A DNA stretch of 13,180 bases. Origin: Methanobacteriota archaeon (GTDB taxonomy: Archaea > Halobacteriota > Methanosarcinia > Methanosarcinales > Methanoperedenaceae). The stretch is from positions 1 through 13,180 of the forward strand of contig JAHIFK010000149.1 of NCBI GenBank assembly GCA_018900975.1, in the 5' to 3' direction. The notes beneath the pieces are model-generated. The model was not told where the DNA came from. It made no database searches and saw only the letters and a program-made list of their open reading frames with translations. Each line of letters begins with the position of its first letter. Position 1 is the first letter of the stretch. Both the position numbers and the translations under genes were made by a program. Positions 6,664 to 12,482 of the stretch are shown here, piece after piece.

Positions 6664-6688
6664 GATTCATATCACAATAATATGAATC
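6664..6688. repeat. 9-bp inverted repeat in the ruvC-ruvA spacer
   Basis: The arms GATTCATAT (6664-6672) and ATATGAATC (6680-6688) are perfectly complementary around a 7-base loop. It could be an operator dyad or a weak RNA hairpin. It is AT-rich, and no other copy was noticed in the window. Confidence 0.4.
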
Positions 6689-6717
6689 CAAATCGACATC
6701 ATAATTATTATCATGCT

Positions 6718-6731
6718 AACTATATATAGTT
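6718..6731. repeat. 14-bp perfect palindrome AACTATATATAGTT
   Basis: The sequence equals its own reverse complement and contains a TATATATA core. It may be a bidirectional TATA element or a dimer binding site. It lies about 160 bp before the ruvA start, too far to be the TATA box of a short-leader transcript. Confidence 0.35.
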
Positions 6732-6811
6732 TATCCTTTATTAAAATTTTAATCGAATGATATACCTTTCGAGAAAATCAGTACTCAATCCCTCAAATAA
6801 TTTAAAGTAAA

Positions 6812-6820
6812 GATATAAAT
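6812..6820 (+). promoter_or_regulatory. TATA box for ruvA
   Basis: GATATAAAT is the best TATA match before ruvA, ~70 bp from the ATG. Transcription start near 6843 would leave a ~45-nt 5' leader, unlike the leaderless neighbours. No strong Shine-Dalgarno sequence precedes the ATG. Confidence 0.4.
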
Positions 6821-6889
6821 CATTAAAAGCAATAATTGGAATAGAAATTACGTAAGTCAAATAACTTATGAATTTCACGGGATGTCAGT

Positions 6890-7477
6890 ATGATTTCACA
6901 TATTTCAGGAGAGATAGCCTACTGCGGCGATGGGTTCGTAGTGATTGATTTCAACGGCTTAGGCTACCAGGTCAAAGTAACAACGACCACACTCGATGAA
7001 CTTCGGGACACAAAAGAGATGGTAAAGCTGTACACCCATCTTCATGTCAGGGAGGACGAGTTGACGCTGTTTGGTTTCAGGACATTCGGGGAACTTGAGA
7101 TGTTCAAACTTCTCATCAGCGTCACAAGGATAGGGCCACAGATAGCGCTTAACATATTATCGCAGATAAGGACCGGGGACCTTGCTGCAGCAATTCTCCA
7201 GAACGATGAAAATGTCATCAGGCGCATTTCTGGCGTGGGACCAAAGAACGCCCAGCGCATTATACTTGAGCTTCGGGACAAGATGAAGAAACATATGGAG
7301 AAATTTGTACCTGCCAGGACAAGTAATGTCAATTACGACGCCGCAAGCGCGCTTGTATCGCTTGGATTTGCGCAGCGCGAGGCGCGGGATGCGGTCGAGG
7401 CTGTCGCGCAGGGGATGAAGCAACCCACGGTTCAGGCGCTTATAAAGGCTGCGCTGTTGAAGTTGAAGGAAAAATAA
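6890..7477 (+). CDS. ruvA: Holliday junction DNA-binding protein RuvA
   Basis: A 195-residue protein that tetramerises on four-way junctions and recruits RuvB. Domain I (1-63) is the OB-fold: MISHISGEIAY, VVIDFNGLGYQV, then HVREDELTLFGF. Domain II (64-140) contains two helix-hairpin-helix motifs, VTRIGPQIALNIL and ISGVGPKNAQRIILELRDK. A short linker leads to domain III (150-195), the flexible RuvB-binding three-helix bundle (DAASALVSLGFAQREARDAVEA). Length and all three domains match bacterial RuvA (~200). In bacteria ruvA usually precedes ruvB in one operon; here it is the last and a separately promoted member of the set. It ends convergently with the Cys-repeat gene. Confidence 0.97.
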   Translation: MISHISGEIAYCGDGFVVIDFNGLGYQVKVTTTTLDELRDTKEMVKLYTHLHVREDELTLFGFRTFGELEMFKLLISVTRIGPQIALNILSQIRTGDLAAAILQNDENVIRRISGVGPKNAQRIILELRDKMKKHMEKFVPARTSNVNYDAASALVSLGFAQREARDAVEAVAQGMKQPTVQALIKAALLKLKEK

Positions 7478-7533
7478 GTATCAATACATCTCATTTTCAA
7501 ATATAGAATCTAAAAAATATCAGTCCCGCTCCT

Positions 7534-7552
7534 CATCATCTCACGGATGATG
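7534..7552. repeat. Hairpin CATCATC/GATGATG between convergent genes
   Basis: A perfect 7-bp stem with a 5-base loop lies in the 107-bp gap between the ruvA stop and the stop of the minus-strand gene. Its location suggests a shared 3' structure, but no T run follows on either strand, so termination is uncertain. Confidence 0.3.
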
Positions 7553-7584
7553 CCTCATCGCGGCGGTCTCTTGGATATATGATA

Positions 7585-8872
7585 CTAATGTGGTGGCTCA
7601 GGATCTATTACAGCTATCGCGCTCCACCATGGCGCGCTCGTCCCAGTAACATCTCCAGTTTCTGCACTTATCCTGTATTCCATGGATATCGTTGTGGGGA
7701 TTAACCACAAGATCTTTCCATTCTTCTCAACTTTTGCAAGGTATTCAGGCTTCGTTCCATCATCATTCAATATCAGTTCCTTGAGCCCTGATGGCGATAT
7801 GGCAGCCGGGGACTTCTTTGGCTTGATGGCGCCTGTAATGGTTCCCTTTGCGCTTGGAACCACAGTCTTTCCATCCTTATCTGTAACAATGACATCTCCT
7901 GTCCCTGTCTTCCTGTCGTAGTTCCTGAGTTCAACCATCTGTCCGTCAGGAAGCAGGAATTTGTAATGCCCTTCACCTATTCTCTCTCCTTTTGTCCCGC
8001 CAGGCAGCGTTATCCCTGGCGGGACGGGCTGCGGGGAAAGCTGTGTCGCCGTCTGTTATTGCCGTGCCGTCGTCCTGCGATTCTATCTCGATATCCTTCT
8101 CATTTATATCCACTTTCACTTTCTTTGCCTTTGTCTTCAGGTCATCGAGAATTATATTCCCGTCCTTGATCTGCAGCTTCCTGATTATCGTCGTTCGCGC
8201 CCGCAATTCCATCGTTGATCTGCCTGTAGATAAGCTCAAGCCGCGAGAGACGTGCGCACGGCGACTCCTCTTCCAGCGGTTTTCCCTGCTGGCATGCAAA
8301 GCTCATCTTTTCAAGCCGCTCCCTGAGGTAATTATATTCCTCTCAAACTGTGCAAGGCTGTCCCTTATCATCGGCAGTTCATCGCACGGGTTCTTTATTC
8401 CAGGGGTAACGATCTTTGTCGTCTGGGGCGCCTGAGCCTGGCATGTCCGAAGTTGTGTCTTAAGTGCCATTATATCCTTAATAATGCTCTCAGCATCTTG
8501 ACCCTGCGCAATTCTCAGCCTTTCCATCAGGGTATTGAGCTTTTTCTCAACTTCTCCGCAGCGGTTGATCACCGCGTTCACATTTGCGGGAGTCTGCCCG
8601 GCTGCGCAAAGCTTACTTGCCTCATCATAAGTAACGCCGAAAACTTCCATGTATTTCTTTACGCATGATTCTATTGAAATTAACGTTTCTGCAGGCGTGG
8701 TGCAGTATTTCTTAGCCTCATCGTAGCTCATTCCCCTTACCTGTTGCTGCTTTGCTATGCAATCAAGGATCGTATCCGTTTCTGCGCTGGCTATGGCTGG
8801 CGCAAACAACAAGAACAATACCAGCCCACACAGCACAACATGAATGAACTTAATGTTGTGATTCATAGCCAT
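7585..8872 (-). pseudogene. Exported Cys-repeat protein, interrupted by three frameshifts
   Basis: About 430 codons of one protein are spread over three frames. The N-terminus is a signal peptide (MNHNIKFIHVVLCGLVLFLL, then APAIASA before ETD). Two similar Cys motifs follow (CIAKQQQVRGMSYDEAKKYC and CVKKYMEVFGVTYDEASKLC), then a helical Cys-containing region. The frame breaks at ~8339-8345 (one base missing: QF to EEYNYLRERLEKM), at ~8209-8213 (one extra base: YRQIND to ELRARTTIIRK) and at ~8036-8055 (one extra base), entering a Pro-rich piece and a C-terminal domain ending WWSAIAVIDPEPPH. Sense-like sequence continues through every break, so the parent was one gene. The upstream in-frame ATG at 8911 precedes the TATA box, so 8872 or 8866 is the likelier start. 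Decay or sequence error are both possible. I do not recognise the family. Confidence 0.7.
7994..8025. repeat. 11-bp perfect inverted repeat inside the Cys-repeat gene
   Basis: The arms GTCCCGCCAGG (7994-8004) and CCTGGCGGGAC (8015-8025) flank a 10-base loop. The GC-rich stem is strong. It encodes the Pro/Gly-rich piece PPGITLPGGTKG and lies about 10 bp from one of the apparent frameshifts, so it may have disturbed sequencing or replication. Confidence 0.6.
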
Positions 8873-8886
8873 ACTAATATAATTCA

Positions 8887-8897
8887 ATATAATAAAA
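8887..8897 (-). promoter_or_regulatory. TATA box for the Cys-repeat gene
   Basis: TTTATTATATT on the minus strand lies ~20-26 bp before the ATGs at 8872 and 8866. This supports a start at one of them rather than at the in-frame ATG at 8911, and removes an unlikely 13-residue N-terminal addition in front of the signal peptide. Confidence 0.45.
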
Positions 8898-8947
8898 TGT
8901 TTTGGTAACAAATATACAACGACTGTAAACTTATCATGTGTGAAAAA

Positions 8948-9772
8948 TCAATATGCGAGCTTGCTTCTCACCTTATCATAAAATGCGTCTTTTTTGGTTT
9001 TCACGAACCTGGCGGGTTTTTCAGCACGGGTGATATGTATCTTATCCTCATAATTGATTTTTCTTGAGAACTGTCCGTCGATAACTATAACAGCTTCTTT
9101 TTTCGGTACAGTGAGTTCCATACTTATCTCACTTTTCGCGGGTACCACCCACGGGCGCGCTGACAGTTTAAAAGGAGCTAGTGGCACTATTACTGTTCCG
9201 TCCACGCGCGGGTCAACAATAGGACCGCCTGCGCTCATGGCGTATGCAGTAGAACCTGTAGGAGTGGCGAATACAACGCCATCAGATCTTAATTCCTCCA
9301 TCCTGCATTGATCCACGAATATCCTGCAGGATATCATCTTTGCAGGGCTTGCTGTGATGATCACGACTTCATTTGTGGCAGGAGGGAGTATTTCATCATT
9401 GATTTTTACCGAGAGGCGCGCGCGTTCTTCGATTTCAAAACCTGAAAGCGCTTTATCGATCGCCTCAAGAGCTTCATTGGGGTTCACGTCCACAAGGAAA
9501 CCTATCGTGCCCATGTTGATACCCAGCACTGGAAGAGGGTCATCCATCTTCTGGATACCTCGCAGCACTGTACCGTCGCCTCCTATCGAGATGATGAATT
9601 CTGCGCCATTTTTCCTCATTTGCACCACAGGTGTGCCTTTAATATCCATTTTTTCTGCGGTCTTAAGGTCGATGAAAACTTCGGCTTTTTCTCTAAGATG
9701 AGCAAGTATGTTTTTCACCATAGCAAGCACTTCCTCACTGTCGCATCTGGATATCAGCCCGATCTTTTTCAT
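8948..9772 (-). CDS. nadK: NAD kinase (ATP/polyphosphate:NAD+ 2'-phosphotransferase)
   Basis: A 274-residue enzyme phosphorylating NAD to NADP in the cytoplasm. It has the NAD-kinase signature GGDGTVLRG (64-72), followed by GINMGTIGFL (84-93), the NE pair (134-135), and the conserved block FATPTGSTAYAMSAGGPIV (168-186). The length matches archaeal and bacterial single-domain NAD kinases. The start codon follows a GAAGGGG purine stretch. The phosphatase gene lies 71 bp upstream on the same strand, so the two are probably cotranscribed. In some methanogens an IMPase-like NADP phosphatase and a NAD kinase are fused into one protein (the Methanocaldococcus enzyme is the described case), so this pair is probably the unfused version. 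Confidence 0.95.
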   Translation of the reverse strand: MKKIGLISRCDSEEVLAMVKNILAHLREKAEVFIDLKTAEKMDIKGTPVVQMRKNGAEFIISIGGDGTVLRGIQKMDDPLPVLGINMGTIGFLVDVNPNEALEAIDKALSGFEIEERARLSVKINDEILPPATNEVVIITASPAKMISCRIFVDQCRMEELRSDGVVFATPTGSTAYAMSAGGPIVDPRVDGTVIVPLAPFKLSARPWVVPAKSEISMELTVPKKEAVIVIDGQFSRKINYEDKIHITRAEKPARFVKTKKDAFYDKVRSKLAY

Positions 9773-9843
9773 TTCATTTACCCCTTCTTTTAACTGTAAA
9801 CCATGAACTTCGCAAATTCAATTATTCTCATATTATTACATTA

Positions 9844-10629
9844 CTACGCAAGCTCAAGTAATTTGTCATGAGCACGTCCATTACTGGCTATCATGTTAAG
9901 CCTCTGTCTCACATCAAGCGCAGTGGTGAGCGGATCTCCGTTCCAATCTGTAACACGACCTCCGGCTTCCTCCACTATCAGTTTGGCTGCCGCTATATCC
10001 GTAATGCGAAGCATGTTTCTCATATCGATGAAGGCATCGAATATGCCTGATGCGATATAGCATAGCTCAAGCGCAGCGCAGCCGTAAACCCTCACTCTCC
10101 TGACATTGTGGTTGTTTATAGGAAGAGCATGGGGGCGCTGGCTGTAGGATATAACGCTTAATTCCGAAAGGTCGGAATGATCTGACACATGAATTCTTTT
10201 ACCGTTCAAAAACGCGCCTTTTCCCCTCTCTGCAATATAGATATCACCGTTAACAAGGTTCTTCACGTAGCCGTAGCTGATATCTGACAGGTCAGAGCCT
10301 CCTATGGCGATTGGTACACAGAAGAAGGGGATGTTGTTCACGGCATTGAAAGTACCGTCTATCGGGTCAAGTACAAAAGTGAATTCAGGTTCGTCCCCTA
10401 ATATCTTTTCGCCCAGTTCTTCGCTCACGAACCGCATCGATCTTCCGTCTTTTTCCAGCACTCGCAGCGCAGCGTTCTCTGCAACTTCATCTATCTTTTC
10501 TGTAGGCGTCCCGTCTGCGCCAATGCGAAGCGTCACGCCTGCTTCTGGTTTTCCTATTATCCCTGAAACCGCCTTTTCAATAGCTAAGGCGACGTTGTTG
10601 CACAGTTCATAATAGGTGGATTCTGACAT
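9844..10629 (-). CDS. IMPase/FBPase-family phosphatase, likely NADP phosphatase role
   Basis: A 261-residue Mg-dependent sugar phosphatase of the inositol monophosphatase/archaeal type IV fructose-1,6-bisphosphatase superfamily. Metal ligands are visible: SEELGE (69-74, with E70), DPIDGT (88-93, with D88 and D91) and ITDIAAA (209-215, with D211). The segment GADGTPTEKIDEVAE (37-51) is the usual N-terminal motif, and GYVKN...GDIYIAERGKGAFLNG (120-143) is the family strand-turn region. Members hydrolyse inositol-1-phosphate, fructose-1,6-bisphosphate or NADP; sequence alone does not decide. Adjacency to NAD kinase favours the NADP role by analogy with the fused methanogen enzyme. The final residue of the common WDxAA motif block is kept, but the leading Trp is replaced (ITD). 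Confidence 0.9.
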   Translation of the reverse strand: MSESTYYELCNNVALAIEKAVSGIIGKPEAGVTLRIGADGTPTEKIDEVAENAALRVLEKDGRSMRFVSEELGEKILGDEPEFTFVLDPIDGTFNAVNNIPFFCVPIAIGGSDLSDISYGYVKNLVNGDIYIAERGKGAFLNGKRIHVSDHSDLSELSVISYSQRPHALPINNHNVRRVRVYGCAALELCYIASGIFDAFIDMRNMLRITDIAAAKLIVEEAGGRVTDWNGDPLTTALDVRQRLNMIASNGRAHDKLLELA

Positions 10630-10648
10630 ATTTAAAGTTCTTTATTAA

Positions 10649-10661
10649 TTTATTTTATATT
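10649..10661 (-). promoter_or_regulatory. TATA box for the phosphatase-nadK pair
   Basis: AATATAAAATAAA on the minus strand is centred ~26 bp before the ATG at 10629, fitting a leaderless transcript that could run on into nadK. Confidence 0.4.
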
Positions 10662-10750
10662 GTCGGATTATCCCTTAAATCCATCTATCTATTTATGTAG
10701 CGAGTATCTCATGCCGTGGTTTTACGAATGACTTAAATATAAATATGAAA

Positions 10751-11116
10751 TTAAATACCCTTGTATTTCTTCAACATTTTCGTGAAATCGGCTATATATA
10801 TCGGCTTTGGGATGTATTCATTAAACCCTGCTGCAAGGAATCTTTCCCTGTCCCCTTTCATCGCATATGCTGTTAAAGCGATCGTTGGCGTATTTTCATA
10901 ACCCGGTAAGCTTTTGATAATTCTGGTTGCATCAACGCCGTCCATTCCAGGGAGTTCTATGTCCATGACTATCAGGTCATAAACCTTATTTTCCGCTTTC
11001 TTAACCCCTTCTTCCCCGTTCACCGCTGTATCAACTGTAAAGCCGCAAGAAGTGAGCAATTCAACCACAAGTTCCAGATTGGTGTCATTATCTTCAACCA
11101 CAAGTACTTTTGTCAT
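10751..11116 (-). CDS. Stand-alone response-regulator receiver domain
   Basis: A 121-residue CheY-like receiver with no output domain. Seen: acidic pair E8-D9 (VLVVEDN), phospho-acceptor D52 in IVMDIELPGMDG (49-60), switch T82 (IALTAYAM) and K104 in YIPKP (101-105). All residues for phosphotransfer are present. It resembles receivers excised from hybrid histidine kinases and DivK-like single-domain regulators, which act by protein-protein contact. No histidine kinase is in the window, so its partner is unknown. The start is well supported: GAAGGA precedes the ATG, and a TATA box lies ~42 bp upstream. It is separated from the phosphatase gene by 121 bp and probably has its own promoter. Confidence 0.93.
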   Translation of the reverse strand: MTKVLVVEDNDTNLELVVELLTSCGFTVDTAVNGEEGVKKAENKVYDLIVMDIELPGMDGVDATRIIKSLPGYENTPTIALTAYAMKGDRERFLAAGFNEYIPKPIYIADFTKMLKKYKGI

Positions 11117-11153
11117 TTGTTGTTCCTTCTTACCTTAGTATTCAATGGTTTTA

Positions 11154-11164
11154 ATTATATAAAT
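11154..11164 (-). promoter_or_regulatory. TATA box for the receiver-domain gene
   Basis: ATTTATATAAT on the minus strand lies ~42 bp before the ATG. The implied ~15-nt leader contains the GAAGGA ribosome-binding sequence, so this transcript, unlike several neighbours, is probably leadered. Confidence 0.45.
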
Positions 11165-11275
11165 ATGCTCTGTCCCCCAAATTTGCTCTTTGCCCATATC
11201 AGAAACAGAAACCTTTGCCATATTCCACAGGAAAAGCCCTTTATTTATAAGGTACCAGACACCAGGCCTCATGTT

Positions 11276-11307
11276 CCTGATAGTTCCCCTGCTGTACCAG
11301 ATAGTTC
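11276..11307. repeat. Direct repeat CC(T/A)GATAGTTC upstream of the receiver gene
   Basis: CCTGATAGTTC (11276-11286) and CCAGATAGTTC (11297-11307) match at 10 of 11 positions and start 21 bp apart, two helical turns. An 8-bp repeat GTACCAGA also occurs at 11252 and 11294. The 255-bp gap 11117-11371 otherwise has no gene I can support. Tandem operator half-sites are possible. Confidence 0.3.
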
Positions 11308-11371
11308 TTTGTTAATTTTCCTGTTATCCTGTCGAACCATCGCCTTTTTCAGCGGTTTGTTCTCGAAACAT

Positions 11372-12418
11372 TTATAATAGTTTCACCTCGCCTCCAGCCA
11401 CGAACCTCTGTTTCGGGTTATTCAGCTGTGCGATAAGGAAACGGTCATTCTTACTATATGCTACATCACTTTGCGCAGCAATAGATACCGTGCAAAGAGA
11501 CCCTGCCTGCGCCTGCGTAGCATCTTTTCCTTCAATAGATATGCTGCTTATGGTCGCAGGCATGTCCTGAAGTCCTGCGAACAGGTGCACAGTGTCGCCA
11601 ACACCAAGAGGCCTGGTGAATTTTGACAGCCTGCACTGGAGTGTGATCTTTGATGCAACGGTTTCATCCTTTGACATGATATAACCGCGGTCGAATTCCT
11701 TTGACTGAACTCCTTTCAGGGCAAGTCCGACCCTCGTTCCCGCAGGTGCGGTCTTCAAGTCCACGTCATTGCTCTGTATTGAGCGTATTTCGGCTGGTCT
11801 CTTGACAGGGAAGAGAGTGAACTGGTCGTGCATCTTGATGGTTCCCTGCATAACGACGCCCAGCACCACGGTCCCAATGCCTGTGACATTGAAGAAATGG
11901 TCTACCATTATGCGTGGCGGCAGGTCGTTAAGGGCTGCATTGGCTTTCTTTGCCTCATCAGCAAGTGAAAATATTTTTTCCTTTAGCGTATCTATCCCTT
12001 CGAACGTGGTTGTTGAGACAGGGACAACTTCCCATTTTTCAAGGTTCGTGCCTTTTGTGATGGCTTTTATCTTTTCAGAAAGTTCAGCAAGCGCCATTGG
12101 ATTTGACTTGTCGGCCATCGTGATAACGAACAGCCCGCGCTTGTTGCCAAGAAGGTCAAGCGCCACTATACATTCTCCAACCTGCGAATTAAGTCCGGTG
12201 GATGGGACGCAGGCAACGGCGATATCACACATGTTTATCGCATTGATCAGCGATTTTATCGAGCCTGGATAGCCGATAGCGTCCACGAATGAGTAAACGT
12301 CATTTCCTTTTACAAAATTATAAAGCGTGATATCAGATTCAGTCCCCTTCTTTCCAAGCTTTGCTGCGAGGCTCGTCCTTCCTGATTTCTCGCTTCCGAT
12401 AATAGATACGTTTGCCAT
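11372..12418 (-). CDS. EF-1A/EF-Tu-like protein with degenerate GTPase motifs
   Basis: A 348-residue protein with the three-domain plan of translational GTPases. The G domain (1-~160) has GSEKSGRTS (8-16) where GxxxxGK(S/T) is expected, so the P-loop lysine is Arg14. The G3 motif is DAIG (46-49), and G4 reads TMAD (100-103) instead of NKxD. There is no recognisable effector-loop threonine. Domain 2 (~165-260) is a clear EF-Tu-like beta barrel (VDHFFNVTGIGTVVLGVVM, then GTIKMHD), and a third barrel follows to 348. It is shorter than EF-1A (~425). GTP binding is likely weak or altered; it may be a regulatory relative of EF-1A or SelB. It starts 64 bp after the purL stop, with GGAG at 12427-12430 placed 8 nt before the ATG, so cotranscription with purL is plausible. 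Confidence 0.85.
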   Translation of the reverse strand: MANVSIIGSEKSGRTSLAAKLGKKGTESDITLYNFVKGNDVYSFVDAIGYPGSIKSLINAINMCDIAVACVPSTGLNSQVGECIVALDLLGNKRGLFVITMADKSNPMALAELSEKIKAITKGTNLEKWEVVPVSTTTFEGIDTLKEKIFSLADEAKKANAALNDLPPRIMVDHFFNVTGIGTVVLGVVMQGTIKMHDQFTLFPVKRPAEIRSIQSNDVDLKTAPAGTRVGLALKGVQSKEFDRGYIMSKDETVASKITLQCRLSKFTRPLGVGDTVHLFAGLQDMPATISSISIEGKDATQAQAGSLCTVSIAAQSDVAYSKNDRFLIAQLNNPKQRFVAGGEVKLL

Positions 12419-12426
12419 GATTAGAA

Positions 12427-12430
12427 CTCC
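12427..12430 (-). promoter_or_regulatory. Shine-Dalgarno sequence GGAG for the EF-like gene
   Basis: GGAG lies 8 nt before the ATG at 12418 and fixes that start. It fits translation from an internal position in a polycistronic mRNA with purL. Confidence 0.5.
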
Positions 12431-12482
12431 ATGTCATAATAAGATTGATTGTATATGAAATTGGCGGAGTGAAACTATAATG

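Larger units (their letters stand above)
6487..6889 (+). other. 403-bp AT-rich spacer between ruvC and ruvA
   Basis: No ORF here has protein-like composition on either strand. The spacer holds two dyads (6664-6688 and 6718-6731), several TATA-like tracts and, near its end, the probable ruvA promoter. No CCA-like or tRNA-like cloverleaf is visible. It could be regulatory, carry a small RNA, or be degraded sequence; I see nothing decisive. Confidence 0.5.

Noticed and set aside
5334..6889. CRISPR array, integrase or insertion sequence in the AT-rich spacers
   Set aside because: No regularly spaced repeats, no transposase-like ORF, no terminal inverted repeats with target duplication were seen.
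11117..11377. 86-codon + strand ORF upstream of the receiver gene
   Set aside because: It starts on the promoter/leader of the divergent receiver gene, has no recognisable features and overlaps the end of the EF-like gene.
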